Below are positions 38,644-47,547 of a DNA stretch of 64,000 nucleotides, one piece after another. Below the pieces are notes generated by a model that worked only from the letters and a program-made list of their open reading frames with translations, made no database searches and had not been told where the DNA came from. The position numbers were made by a program, and so were the translations under genes. Position 1 is the first letter of the stretch. Each line of letters starts with the position of its first letter. This stretch comes from an uncultured Tenacibaculum sp. (lineage in GTDB: Bacteria; Bacteroidota; Bacteroidia; Flavobacteriales; Flavobacteriaceae). Where the stretch lies: assembly GCA_947496185.1 (NCBI GenBank), contig CANMCD010000002.1, positions 265,738-329,737 of the forward strand, written 5' to 3'.

Positions 38644-40101
38644 TTAATGTAAATACGTATCAAATAAAAATTGTATTTCAGGGTCTTTTTCTAAAAGAGA
38701 GTACTCTAAATATTTTTGTATAGGAATTTTGTTGTCAGGTATAATTCCATGTTTAGATGTTATATTCTTATCAAAAAATAATTCTGTTATAGGAATTCTT
38801 ACCTGTAGTTTTGTTTTTGGGAGTTTATAGGTTAAAAAATACCCTGCAAAAGTAGAGTTTTCGTTACCTCCTGTTTCTTCACCAATAATTTTTCCTCTAT
38901 TGTGATCTTTAAATAATTTAGTAAAATAGACAGCAGCAGAAAACGTTTTCCCTCCTACTATTAGGTATACATTACCTTTAAAATTGTCTTTATCTGCAGG
39001 GAAGTTTTCTAATACGCCTTCTTTAAGTCGATCATTACCTATATATAGACCATCTTTTGTTTCGTTAAACCTTTGATACAAGAAGTTTTCAAAACCTCGT
39101 ACTTCATCTTCCCCAACAGGATTACCATGATCATTGAGCAAGTTTTCTTTTTCAATTTTAATATTAGAAGTTCTATAATTAAATATATTTTTAAAATTAG
39201 AATCTGTAATAAATGAAAATAACAAAGCAGCTATATTGGGGTCACCTCCTTCGTTATTTCTTAGGTCAATAGCAATATTATTGTATTTTTCTTTATTAAC
39301 CCGCTTAAAAAACTTGCTAAACTTATCATATGCATAGTTTTCTGTAAGATTGAAAGTATTTACTGTGAGTACCCCAGTTTTTTGCTCTTTATAATAATGA
39401 GGATGTATGGTACTCTCTTTTTCTAATTTATTAATAGGTAAAATACATAGTTTGTTTATTCTGTATAATTCGTAATAATTGATAGAGGATAAGGTTTTTG
39501 TTTTTAATTTTTTAGTCTTTAGATCTAAATATTCGATTTTAAATGTTTTTGGGTTTCTCTCAATAAGATTAGAGAAATATATAGGGAAAGAGGATGTGAG
39601 TTCTGATGCCGTTTTGGTCATATTATTATTATCTCCATGAATATGTTTATTCATTCTGTCTACTAATTCGTGTGAAGTAATATCTTGGATCTTGGTTATT
39701 TCTGTACCATAAGGAAGTAGTTTACTCTTTATATTGATAAATATTTTATGGTCTTTAACAAATACAGGAAAAGGAAAAAAAGATGATTTTTCGATCATGT
39801 CACTGGTAAATTCTTCAGGAAGACTATATGCCAAATGCCCATCACCAATTCTATTGATACATTTTAAGAAATTAGGATATGTAGGCGTTTTTTTTAATAG
39901 AGCTATAGCATGTTTTTTTTCCTTTAATTGTTCTTTTTCAGAGATTATTTTATAAGGGTTTGGATGTTGTTTTTTTATAAGTTGATTTAATAAAGACAAA
40001 TCAGTGAGATAATCATCTAATGTTAATTCGTCTATTATTAAGGTTTGTGAAATACAAGGAATAAAAAATAAAAGAATAATTGAGAAAAGAAGTGTTTTCA
40101 T
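38644..40101 (-). CDS. S41 family peptidase, secreted
   Basis: A 485-residue protein with a signal peptide (about 1-19, ending ISQ). A long unrecognised N-terminal part and a weak PDZ-like stretch precede the C-terminal S41 core: NNIAIDLRNNEGGDPN, then the nucleophile in VGGKTFSAAVYF and GKIIGEETGGN. It is an orphan gene between the two copies of the 208-bp repeat. Its substrate is unknown. Confidence 0.85.
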   Translation of the reverse strand: MKTLLFSIILLFFIPCISQTLIIDELTLDDYLTDLSLLNQLIKKQHPNPYKIISEKEQLKEKKHAIALLKKTPTYPNFLKCINRIGDGHLAYSLPEEFTSDMIEKSSFFPFPVFVKDHKIFINIKSKLLPYGTEITKIQDITSHELVDRMNKHIHGDNNNMTKTASELTSSFPIYFSNLIERNPKTFKIEYLDLKTKKLKTKTLSSINYYELYRINKLCILPINKLEKESTIHPHYYKEQKTGVLTVNTFNLTENYAYDKFSKFFKRVNKEKYNNIAIDLRNNEGGDPNIAALLFSFITDSNFKNIFNYRTSNIKIEKENLLNDHGNPVGEDEVRGFENFLYQRFNETKDGLYIGNDRLKEGVLENFPADKDNFKGNVYLIVGGKTFSAAVYFTKLFKDHNRGKIIGEETGGNENSTFAGYFLTYKLPKTKLQVRIPITELFFDKNITSKHGIIPDNKIPIQKYLEYSLLEKDPEIQFLFDTYLH

Positions 40102-40310
40102 AATTTATATGATACTGAAATTAGTGAAAAAGAATGACAAGAATTATGCCAATATATATATACAAAAGGAGATTGTTCTAAAATGAAATGATTTTAACTT
40201 TTTTTTTAGGATATTAGACAAACACCACTTTCTATAATGATAATTGACCGTATTCAACTTGTATTCTTTTCAAACAAAGTTTTAACGGGTAATTGATTCC
40301 ATTGTGTATT

Positions 40311-40519
40311 TGTTTTCAGTTTATAAAGTATTACATTGATAAGTTCAACTAAGGGAACTGTTTGAGGAAAACCTCGTTTTGTTTTTGGAATAAAAGGAAC
40401 TATTTCAATTGTATTTTTGTATGGTACGGTGTAGATAATGGGATGGTTTTAGAGAGTTATGTGTGGTAACGTAAATATCTACAACCTATTTTTATTTCTT
40501 CTAAAAATCCGATTCACTT
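40311..40519 (+). repeat. intergenic repeat, copy 2 (about 209 bp)
   Basis: The second copy of the repeat at 36571-36778, 3.74 kb away and in direct orientation. The GAGG-N4-CCTC and GTTA-N7-TAAC (40456-40470) hairpins are both kept. No open frame is shared by the copies. The rest of 40102-40670 is A+T-rich with no other recognised feature. Confidence 0.75.
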
Positions 40520-40670
40520 TGTCATCAGATTTCCTCCTCAGATTACCAAAAAAGGTTTTTAATTTGTATGCGAGACATTTTATCATTTTACGATAGCTTG
40601 TAATGTATATTTTGGAGTAAATTTAAAATCAAATTTGTACTTTCGAAGCGAAAAGTAAAAACACTAAAAA

Positions 40671-40766
40671 ATGGATAATTTTTTATTTGCAGGGTTAGCA
40701 TTTTTGGTAGCTATCGTATACTTTTATAACAAATACAGAAGTAACAAAAAGTTTAGAAGGAAGTGA
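40671..40766 (+). CDS. 31-residue membrane micro-protein
   Basis: MDNFLFAGLAFLVAIVYFYN followed by a basic tail (KYRSNKKFRRK): one membrane helix with a positive, probably cytoplasmic, C-terminus. The stop GTGA overlaps the GTG start of queD by 4 nt, a typical translational-coupling arrangement. Not recognised; it resembles tiny oxidase or transporter subunits only in shape. Confidence 0.55.
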   Translation: MDNFLFAGLAFLVAIVYFYNKYRSNKKFRRK

Positions 40767-41212
40767 GTAAGATTAGGATAACAAAACAATTTAGTTTTGA
40801 GACGGGGCATGCTTTATATGGTTATGATGGAAAATGTAAAAATGTTCATGGGCATAGTTACAAACTTTCGGTTACGGTAATCGGAGAACCAATCAATGAT
40901 AATACGCATGTAAAATATGGAATGGTCATTGATTTTAGCGACCTTAAAAAGATTGTTAAAGAAGAGATTGTTGATTTGTTTGATCACGCGACGGTATTTA
41001 ATAAAAATACACCTCATATTGAATTGGCAAATGAATTACAAAAAAGAGGTCATCATGTTATTTTAGTTGATTATCAACCTACAAGTGAAATGATGATTGT
41101 TGATTTTGCAGATAAAATACGGAAACGACTTCCTGAAAACATTCAATTACATTCGTTAAAACTTCAGGAAACTGAAACTAGTTTTGCAGAATGGTTTGCT
41201 GCCGATAACTAG
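40763..41212 (+). CDS. queD: 6-carboxytetrahydropterin synthase (QueD/PTPS family)
   Basis: Converts dihydroneopterin triphosphate to 6-carboxytetrahydropterin, a step in queuosine synthesis. In 149 residues it has the zinc ligands H16, H29 and H31 (TGHALYG, VHGHSY), the catalytic Cys25, DFSDLK and the late E in LQETETS. The GTG start is supported by overlap with the upstream micro-protein stop. Confidence 0.93.
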   Translation: MSKIRITKQFSFETGHALYGYDGKCKNVHGHSYKLSVTVIGEPINDNTHVKYGMVIDFSDLKKIVKEEIVDLFDHATVFNKNTPHIELANELQKRGHHVILVDYQPTSEMMIVDFADKIRKRLPENIQLHSLKLQETETSFAEWFAADN

Positions 41213-41257
41213 TAATATAAATAGCATTATTGGCTTTTTGGAATACGGTAAATAGAA

Positions 41258-41824
41258 TTATTTGCCGTTAAACTTGTTCATGGTATTAGCCAGTCCGTCA
41301 GTAATAAAAGATGTTATTGCATTTACACTGGTAGGAATACGCTCAATTAAGGCGCTTTCTTCTTCTTTACTCCATTGACCTAACACAAAGTTTACTTGTC
41401 CTCCTTTTTTATAACCAGCACCCACACCAAAGCGAAAACGAGGATAGGTACTAGTATTACATTTGTCTTGAATGTCTTTCAATCCGTTATGTCCACCAGA
41501 ACTTCCTTTTCCTTTGAGTCTTATCGTGCCAAAGTCAATATGAATATCGTCGGTAATTACCAATAAATTTTCGAGACTGATATTTTCCTTTTTCATCCAA
41601 TACAAAAGTGCTTTACCACTCAGATTCATATAGGTATTCGGTTTTAATACGATAACTGTTTTCCCTTTGATTCTGAGTTTTGCGATATCTCCTAGTTTTT
41701 CAGTTTCAAAAGTGCTTTGATGCTCTTTAACAAAAGCATCTACAATTTTAAACCCAATATTATGGCGAGTATTGTCGTATTTTTCACCAATATTTCCTAA
41801 GCCAACAATTAAAAATTTTTTCAT
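41258..41824 (-). CDS. pth: peptidyl-tRNA hydrolase
   Basis: Recycles peptidyl-tRNA released from ribosomes. The start MKKFLIVGLGNIGEKY at 41824 is the family N-terminus (an upstream ATG at 41848 adds eight residues). NTRHNIGF holds the catalytic His22; KPNTYMNLSG and GSSGGHNGLKDI follow. 188 residues, intact. Confidence 0.96.
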   Translation of the reverse strand: MKKFLIVGLGNIGEKYDNTRHNIGFKIVDAFVKEHQSTFETEKLGDIAKLRIKGKTVIVLKPNTYMNLSGKALLYWMKKENISLENLLVITDDIHIDFGTIRLKGKGSSGGHNGLKDIQDKCNTSTYPRFRFGVGAGYKKGGQVNFVLGQWSKEEESALIERIPTSVNAITSFITDGLANTMNKFNGK

Positions 41825-41910
41825 GTTTTCTTTGCCTTTATGTAACAATACAATTGTCTTTTTTATCGAATAAAGATACAGGGTTAAAAGCCCATTTCAT
41901 GTTATAAAAA

Positions 41911-41938
41911 TAAAAAAGCGTTACACATGGTAACGCCT
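41911..41938 (-). terminator. terminator after rplY
   Basis: Stem GCGTTAC / GTAACGC with a 5-nt loop. On the minus strand it is followed by a T6 run. Confidence 0.85.
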
Positions 41939-41962
41939 TTAAAAGTATAATTTTTCAAATTA

Positions 41963-42538
41963 TTATGCTTCAGCATCTGCAGCAGCTTTTGCAGCATTAC
42001 GTGACATACGTACTTGTGCTACTACTGTATTATCTGGATGTAATAATGTATAATTATCATTTTTTAATTCAGTAACATACAATTTATTACCGATTTCAAG
42101 CTCTGTGATATCCGCTTCGATAAAATCTGGTAAATTAGCGGGTAAAGCTTTTACTTTAAGTTTACGAATGTTGTGACGTAAAGCACCACCAATTAAAACC
42201 CCCTTAGAATTACCTACTAATCTTACAGGAATTTCCATAGTAACAGGCTTGTCTTCAAATAATTGATAAAAATCAATGTGTAAAATTTGATCTGATACTG
42301 GGTGAAACTGTATGTCTTGTAATACAGCATTGTAAGTTTGTCCTTCAAGTTCAATCGTTGCTGTATATACATTTGGAGTATATACTAACGCTCTGAACGC
42401 TTTTTCGTCTGCTGAAAAATGTACAGGTTTATCTCCTCCGTATAATACGCAAGGAACCTTTCCAGCATTACGTAAGGCTTTAGTTGCTACTTTACCTACG
42501 CTTTCTCTTTGAGATCCGTTGATTGTAATTGACTTCAT
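41963..42538 (-). CDS. rplY: 50S ribosomal protein L25 (CTC/TL5 form)
   Basis: A 191-residue 5S-rRNA-binding protein with an N-terminal L25 domain (about 1-90, [19 protein letters not shown]) and the C-terminal TL5 beta domain ([20 protein letters not shown]). It sits just after prs on the same strand, a common bacterial pairing. Confidence 0.95.
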   Translation of the reverse strand: MKSITINGSQRESVGKVATKALRNAGKVPCVLYGGDKPVHFSADEKAFRALVYTPNVYTATIELEGQTYNAVLQDIQFHPVSDQILHIDFYQLFEDKPVTMEIPVRLVGNSKGVLIGGALRHNIRKLKVKALPANLPDFIEADITELEIGNKLYVTELKNDNYTLLHPDNTVVAQVRMSRNAAKAAADAEA

Positions 42539-42563
42539 TACTTATTTATTATAAAATAGTTAT

Positions 42564-43505
42564 TTACATTAAAAATTCGTCGCTAATTGACGTGTTGTCT
42601 TGTACTTTGTGCATCACATCAGCAAACAAAGTGGCGCAAGATACAACTTTTATTTTAGATACACTTTTCTTCAAAGGGATAGAATCCGAAACAATTAGCT
42701 CCGTTAATTTAGAGTTTTGTATACGTTCGTATGCTTCTCCTGAAAGAATTGGATGAGTACAAATAGCTCGTACACTCAAAGCACCTTTTTCGATCATCAA
42801 ATCGGCAGCTTTCGTAAGCGTTCCACCAGTATCTATCATATCATCTACTAAGATGACATTTTTCCCTGTTACTTCACCAATAAGTTCCATGTGTGAAATA
42901 ACATTGGCTTTTTTACGCTGTTTGTAGCATATAACTACATCACTTTGTAAAAACTTAGAATAAGCATAAGCCCTTTTTGAACCACCCATATCTGGCGATG
43001 CCATGGTTAAGTTTTCTAGTTGTAAACTTTCGATATAAGGTAAAAAGATTGAAGATGCATATAGATGGTCTACTGGTTTTTCGAAGAAACCTTGAATCTG
43101 ATCTGCATGTAAATCCATGGTCATAATTCTAGTGGCTCCTGCCTCTTCTAATAATTTTGCTACCAATTTAGCACCAATAGCTACCCTAGGCTTGTCTTTT
43201 CTGTCTTGACGTGCCCAACCGAAATAAGGCATTACTGCTGTAATATGCCTTGCAGAAGCACGTTTTGCAGCATCAAGCATCAATAACATTTCCATCAAAT
43301 TGTCTGCATTTGGAAAGGTAGATCCGACGATAAAAATACGTCTTCCTCTCACAGACTCTTCAAAAGCAGGTTGAAATTCACCATCGCTGAATCGTAAGAT
43401 TTTGACATTTCCTAATTCTGTACCAAACTTCTTAGCAATCTCTTCTGCCAATTCTATACTTTGTGAGCACGCAAATATTTTTGGGCTAAGTTGATTTGTA
43501 AGCAT
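42564..43505 (-). CDS. prs: ribose-phosphate pyrophosphokinase
   Basis: Makes PRPP from ribose-5-phosphate and ATP. 313 residues with the N-terminal FACSQSIELAEEIAKK region, the ATP loop WARQDRKDKPR, the MDLHADQIQGFF signature and the PRPP loop VDDMIDTGGTL. Intact. Confidence 0.97.
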   Translation of the reverse strand: MLTNQLSPKIFACSQSIELAEEIAKKFGTELGNVKILRFSDGEFQPAFEESVRGRRIFIVGSTFPNADNLMEMLLMLDAAKRASARHITAVMPYFGWARQDRKDKPRVAIGAKLVAKLLEEAGATRIMTMDLHADQIQGFFEKPVDHLYASSIFLPYIESLQLENLTMASPDMGGSKRAYAYSKFLQSDVVICYKQRKKANVISHMELIGEVTGKNVILVDDMIDTGGTLTKAADLMIEKGALSVRAICTHPILSGEAYERIQNSKLTELIVSDSIPLKKSVSKIKVVSCATLFADVMHKVQDNTSISDEFLM

Positions 43506-43582
43506 TTACCTAATTATCTTTATGAGTTAGTGTTGTTGTATGTGGCGCAAAAATAAAACTATTTTAAGAGATTGAAAGTATT

Positions 43583-43615
43583 TTGCTGATTTAATCAAAA
43601 AAAGTTATAGATTTG
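43583..43615 (+). promoter_or_regulatory. promoter for tRNA-Leu
   Basis: TTG 43583-43585, 22-nt spacer, TAGATTTG 43608-43615: the Bacteroidota type. The mature tRNA begins 17 nt further on. Confidence 0.75.
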
Positions 43616-43631
43616 CAATCCCAATATACAA

Positions 43632-43715
43632 GCCAAAGTGGTGGAATTGGTAGACACGTCGGATTCAAAATCCGATGCTCGCAAGGGCGTGTGGGTTCGA
43701 GTCCCACCTTTGGTA
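43632..43715 (+). tRNA. tRNA-Leu (CAA)
   Basis: An 84-nt class II tRNA. The acceptor GCCAAAG pairs with CTTTGGT, the anticodon stem TCGGA / TCCGA holds loop TTCAAAA (anticodon CAA), there is a long variable arm, and the T-arm GTGGG-TTCGAGT-CCCAC is intact. CCA is not encoded. Confidence 0.97.
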
Positions 43716-43723
43716 CAAACGAT

Positions 43724-43754
43724 AAAAAAGACGGTCAAATAGATCGTCTTTTTT
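43724..43754 (+). terminator. terminator after tRNA-Leu
   Basis: Stem AAAAAAGACG / CGTCTTTTTT with an 11-nt loop, directly after the tRNA. Confidence 0.88.
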
Positions 43755-43812
43755 ATACCTTCAAAATTGCTTATCCCTTTGTAATTTCCATTCACCTATA
43801 TATTTAAATTAC

Positions 43813-43917
43813 TTCAACTAATAATATCAGAAACAAGACGATTTGAGAATTATCTTTATGATGTAGTTAAGTTTAGTTTTTTTCATGATTAGTTATTTGT
43901 TGAAGTAAAGAAGTATT
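43813..43917 (+). repeat. direct repeat flanking the hxlR pair, copy A
   Basis: About 105 bp resembling 44971-45077 in the same order: TTCAACTAAT, TATCTTTAT, TGTAGTTA, TTTTTTTCATGATTAG with TTATTT, then GAAGTATT. It lies downstream of hxlR. Confidence 0.7.
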
Positions 43918-43943
43918 CCAAGAGGGTTTGCTTCTTTTCTTTT

Positions 43944-44300
43944 TTAGAAGAATTTTTTATGTTTTTTGCCCCATTTTTCTAGTTCCTTGATTAGTGGATT
44001 TAGATCATATCCAATGGGTGTTAATTCGTATTCTACACGCGTGGGAACTTCAGCATAAACGGTTCGTTCTATAATTTTATTTTCTTGTAACTTTTTTAAT
44101 TCCAAAGCTAACATTCTTTCGGATATATTTGGCAGGCATTTTTTTAATTCATTAAAACGTAATTTCCCATGTATCAAATAACAGCATATTGCCAGCGTCC
44201 ATCGTCCGTTGATGATATTGGATGCATATATTTCTAAACATTGATTTTCTAATAGTTGTTTATTAGCATAATTAGTTGAGGTTTTTTTAATTTTTACCAT
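43944..44300 (-). CDS. HxlR family transcriptional regulator
   Basis: A 118-residue winged-helix regulator. CLEIYASNIINGRWTLAICC, LRFNELKKCLPNISERML (recognition part) and the wing VPTRVEYELT are typical. Many HxlR proteins sense quinones or electrophiles. It diverges from an oxidoreductase gene 100 nt away, which it probably controls. Confidence 0.93.
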   Translation of the reverse strand: MVKIKKTSTNYANKQLLENQCLEIYASNIINGRWTLAICCYLIHGKLRFNELKKCLPNISERMLALELKKLQENKIIERTVYAEVPTRVEYELTPIGYDLNPLIKELEKWGKKHKKFF

Positions 44301-44400
44301 TACTTACATTTTTTATAGTAGCCTACAATTGGTAGCTAACATAAAGAATTATTAGGGCTTCAGCTATTTTTGTCATTATAATTTTTAACCTTTCATATAG

Positions 44401-44931
44401 ATGAAAACATTAATAATTGTTATCCATCCAGATATTCAAAAATCTAAGGTAAATAAGCGATGGATTGAAGAGTTATATAAATATCCAGATAAGTATTATA
44501 TTCACAAATTACATGAGGTTTATCCAGACGAAAATATTGATATAATGGCTGAGCAAAAGCTTATCGAAAGTTATGAGAAAATTGTTTTTCAGTTTCCTTT
44601 TTATTGGTTTAATTGTCCACCTTTTTTTAAAAAATGGTTAGATCAAGTACTCACTTATGGATGGGCTTATGGAAACCAAAGTGGCTATAAGGTTTTTAAT
44701 AAAAAGGTTTCTTTGGCAATATCAGTAGGAATTGATGAGAGTGAATATACTTCGAATGGAAAATATAAATATACTTTAGAGGAATTGACCTCACCGTTTG
44801 AATTGACATTTAAATATATAAAGGCAGATTATCAACCCATTTTTGCATACTATGGTATTGAACACAACACATCTGATGAATGGATAGAAAAAAGCGTCTC
44901 TAATTATATTGATTTTTTAGAATCACTATAA
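44401..44931 (+). CDS. NAD(P)H-dependent oxidoreductase, flavodoxin fold
   Basis: A 176-residue MdaB/KefF-like quinone reductase. The N-terminal MKTLIIVIHPDIQKSKVN, FQFPFYWFNCPPFFKKW and DQVLTYGWAYG are family landmarks for FMN/FAD binding. Together with the divergent HxlR gene it forms a common electrophile-response pair. Confidence 0.9.
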   Translation: MKTLIIVIHPDIQKSKVNKRWIEELYKYPDKYYIHKLHEVYPDENIDIMAEQKLIESYEKIVFQFPFYWFNCPPFFKKWLDQVLTYGWAYGNQSGYKVFNKKVSLAISVGIDESEYTSNGKYKYTLEELTSPFELTFKYIKADYQPIFAYYGIEHNTSDEWIEKSVSNYIDFLESL

Positions 44932-44970
44932 TGTTTCATACACTACTGTTCACCGATACATATAGGTAAA

Positions 44971-45077
44971 TTCAACTAATTATAGATTAATTAACAAGTG
45001 TTGAGAGCTATCTTTATACTTGTAGTTACGTTTTTTGTTTTTTTTCATGATTAGTTATTTTTGAAAAAAGGAAGTAT
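44971..45077 (+). repeat. direct repeat flanking the hxlR pair, copy B
   Basis: Partner of copy A at 43813-43917. It lies downstream of the oxidoreductase gene and runs into a terminator. Confidence 0.7.
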
Positions 45078-45103
45078 TTGTTTTAACAAATACTTCCTTT
45101 TTT
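45064..45103. terminator. bidirectional terminator
   Basis: A nearly uninterrupted inverted repeat, AAAAAAGGAAGTATTTGTT / AACAAATACTTCCTTTTTT. A shorter G+C-rich hairpin AAAGCCCCC-ACT-GGGGGCTTT follows at 45247-45267. The rest of 44932-45340 shows no gene. Confidence 0.85.
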
Positions 45104-45340
45104 GATTAAAATAGTATGTAATGTGTTTGTTTTGTTAATTTTTTAACAAAAAGATAAAAAATACTTCTTTTCTTTGTTAAGTGATTCCCTCACAAGATCG
45201 CTTTTATATTTCTTTTAGGGAATTCATGTAATAATAATAAATCCTAAAAGCCCCCACTGGGGGCTTTGTATATATTACATAACCCTCTTTATAAAAAGAA
45301 TTGTTAAACGTGTTTTTAGTAAAAATAAACAACTAATGTT

Positions 45341-45371
45341 TTTGTGATAAATACACAAGACTTTATATTTG
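45341..45371 (+). promoter_or_regulatory. promoter for tRNA-Ala
   Basis: TTTG 45341-45344, a 19-nt spacer and TATATTTG 45364-45371: a textbook Bacteroidota promoter. Confidence 0.8.
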
Positions 45372-45423
45372 TGATGTTAATTACAATTAATAAAAGCTTT
45401 TATTATTACGTAATTTCAGTTTT

Positions 45424-45497
45424 GGGGATGTAGCTCAGTTGGCTAGAGTGTTTGACTGGCAGTCAAAAGGTCGCGGGTTCGAGCCCCGCCTTCTCCA
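45424..45497 (+). tRNA. tRNA-Ala (GGC), prophage attachment site
   Basis: 74 nt. Acceptor GGGGATG pairs with CTTCTCC apart from one T-T mismatch. Anticodon stem TTTGA / TCAAA holds loop CTGGCAG (GGC at 45458-45460), and T-arm GCGGG-TTCGAGC-CCCGC is intact. CCA is not encoded. An integrase gene follows within 130 nt, so the 3' half is the likely attachment core. Confidence 0.95.
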
Positions 45498-45504
45498 CAC
45501 CACG

Positions 45505-45530
45505 AACCCAGTGTATTACTGGGTTTTTTT
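45505..45530 (+). terminator. terminator after tRNA-Ala
   Basis: Stem AACCCAG / CTGGGTT with a 7-nt loop and a T-run. Confidence 0.88.
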
Positions 45531-45626
45531 ATGTCTTTATTTTTTTTAACTTTGTTGAAAACAATCTTTTTTTGGTATGTTTTGATGAAAATATATGAAA
45601 TTTTTATGAAATTTTTTTAATGAGAA

Positions 45627-46841
45627 ATGAAAGGTAGACTGCTTTTAGATATTCGGGAGTCACAGCTTAGAAAGGACGGTTACCCCGTAATTTTTAGATT
45701 GTCAAATAAAGGTACGCAAAAAAGCTACTCTTTAGGTCTCCGATTTATGAAAAAAAATTGGGATTTTAAAAAGGAAGAACCTAAAACAATAAAAAGAGAT
45801 ATTTTATATATCAAGAAAAAGAAGCTGTTGTTAGAGGAATTGTGTTATAGATCATTAGATGATAAAACAATAACTTTTGAATTTATCAAGGCTCAAATGA
45901 AAGGGGAAGATGAAGTAAAAAAAGTAAAATGTTTCTATAAGTATTCAGAAAACTATATACAAGAGATAGAACAAAAGTTAGACGGAAAAGGTTTCAAAAA
46001 AGTTGGCAATGCAAATTCTTATAAAGCAGCTATTGCTCAAATGAAAAAATATAAGGCTACGCTGTTATTAAGTGAAATTGATTATAGGCTTCTATCTGAG
46101 TTTAAAACTTGGCAATTTTCAAAAGGAAATAAGAAAAACACAGTAGCTGCATACATGAAGTCTTTTCGTGCATTGTATAAGGAAGCGGTTAGAAGAAAGC
46201 TAGTAGAAGATACAAATCCATTTGAAGGTGTTTTTAAAGGGATAACAGTAAAGAAAAACAGAACAAAGAAAAAACATGTTAGCAAAGAAACTATTTTAAA
46301 ACTTGAAAACATTAAAGACTTGCCTAGAGGTAGACAAGAAGCTCTTGATATTTGGTTACTGCTGTTTTATTTTGGTGGTTTGGATTTTAAAGATTTGTAT
46401 TATTTAGAAAATAAACAAATATCAAAAGGGAGGGTTTATATAACACGTGGTAAATTGAATGAGGGCGGTTATGAATTTGATCTAAAAATTTTTGATAAGG
46501 CTAAAAAGATATTAGATAAGTATAGGGTGAAAGATGATAGATTTGTGTTTCCTTGGCGAAAAGACTACGACGGTTATAAGACTTTTTATAGTAGATTAAG
46601 AAGAAATTTACAAAGAATACAGAAGGATAACGATATATCTGTTGAGCCTCTAGGTGGTACGTTAGGCACGAAAGTTACACGACACACATTTGCAACAATT
46701 GGTTCTCGATTGTTTGTAGAACCTGACCTTTTAAGGTCTTTAATGGGGCATGAAAGAGACGATATAGACACGGTTTACAAAGATATTTATCCTGAAAAAT
46801 TAAGGGATGAATATCATTTAAAAATTATATCAACGACTTAA
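45627..46841 (+). CDS. int: tyrosine-type site-specific integrase
   Basis: A 404-residue integrase that probably inserts the prophage at tRNA-Ala. An arm-binding domain (1-95), SAM-like core-binding domain (100-205) and catalytic domain (215-404) are seen. R352 and H353 (TRHTFAT), H375 (MGH) and the nucleophile Y384 (TVYKD) are present. At the first catalytic Arg position stands D253 (GGLDFKDL), and K349 replaces the usual His of HxxR. Loss of the first Arg is known from CTnDOT-type Bacteroidota integrases. Confidence 0.93.
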   Translation: MKGRLLLDIRESQLRKDGYPVIFRLSNKGTQKSYSLGLRFMKKNWDFKKEEPKTIKRDILYIKKKKLLLEELCYRSLDDKTITFEFIKAQMKGEDEVKKVKCFYKYSENYIQEIEQKLDGKGFKKVGNANSYKAAIAQMKKYKATLLLSEIDYRLLSEFKTWQFSKGNKKNTVAAYMKSFRALYKEAVRRKLVEDTNPFEGVFKGITVKKNRTKKKHVSKETILKLENIKDLPRGRQEALDIWLLLFYFGGLDFKDLYYLENKQISKGRVYITRGKLNEGGYEFDLKIFDKAKKILDKYRVKDDRFVFPWRKDYDGYKTFYSRLRRNLQRIQKDNDISVEPLGGTLGTKVTRHTFATIGSRLFVEPDLLRSLMGHERDDIDTVYKDIYPEKLRDEYHLKIISTT

Positions 46842-46941
46842 AAAATATCAAAAGAATTTGTTATTGTGCGTGTTAGATAATTTTTATAAATTAGTTTGAT
46901 CTTTTATTGTAAAAGAATAACCAAAACTAAAAACTAAAATT

Positions 46942-47433
46942 ATGAAACAAACACTGCTGCTTTTGCTTGTTGCTATATCTTTTCTTTCTTGTCAAGAAAA
47001 TGAAGTTTTTGATGAACCTTTTAACCTATGGATTGATTTATATGATAGTTCCAATAAAAAATGTGAGGATAATAAGAGAGGGTGTACCGTTGGTAAAGAA
47101 TTTGAAACTGGGTTTTATTTGAAAATTGGAGATGCACGAAATTCAAGTTTAGACAACAATATGTATTTAAAGATAACGGGGGTTGAAAGTGATGATGTAG
47201 TTTTTGAAAACAAAGACCTAAATGAGGAGATTCCGCTTAATGAATTCTTTCTCTTAGAAAATGTTTTTGTACCTCTTAATCCAGTGCGAGCTTCTATTTA
47301 TATAAAAATATCATCAGAATACAAAATATCTGGAAGTTTCACCCCGAAATTTACTTTCAAGGTAACAAATAAAGATGGTACGAAATATGATCAATTTGAG
47401 ATTGATTTTGAGGATTATGTAGTGTCAAATTGA
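46942..47433 (+). CDS. lipoprotein, probable prophage cargo
   Basis: 163 residues. The signal peptide ends in a lipobox (AISFLSC, Cys17); the mature part is acidic and probably beta-rich, with two cysteines (CEDNKRGC). Not recognised. It lies between the integrase and repressor, the usual place for lysogenic-conversion genes. Confidence 0.7.
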   Translation: MKQTLLLLLVAISFLSCQENEVFDEPFNLWIDLYDSSNKKCEDNKRGCTVGKEFETGFYLKIGDARNSSLDNNMYLKITGVESDDVVFENKDLNEEIPLNEFFLLENVFVPLNPVRASIYIKISSEYKISGSFTPKFTFKVTNKDGTKYDQFEIDFEDYVVSN

Positions 47434-47460
47434 TACTAGTATAAAAATATAGAAATTAAA

Positions 47461-47487
47461 AACCTCTAATAAAAAGAGGTTTTTTTA
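47461..47487 (+). terminator. terminator after the cargo lipoprotein
   Basis: Stem AACCTCT / AGAGGTT with a 7-nt loop and a T7 run. Confidence 0.85.
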
Positions 47488-47547
47488 TGGCTAGAATTAA
47501 CTTTAATTTATTGTAATGTTAAAGTTTTATAGGTAAAAACCCTGATG

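Noticed and set aside
36571-40519. Integron attC sites in the 208-bp repeats (GTTA...TAAC arms)
   Set aside because: The paired R'/R'' boxes and an integron integrase are absent, and the copies are nearly identical in loops and stems, unlike attC families.
45247-45267. G+C-rich hairpin as a terminator
   Set aside because: It has no T-run after the stem and a strong terminator already lies upstream; it is only noted in the neighbouring entry.
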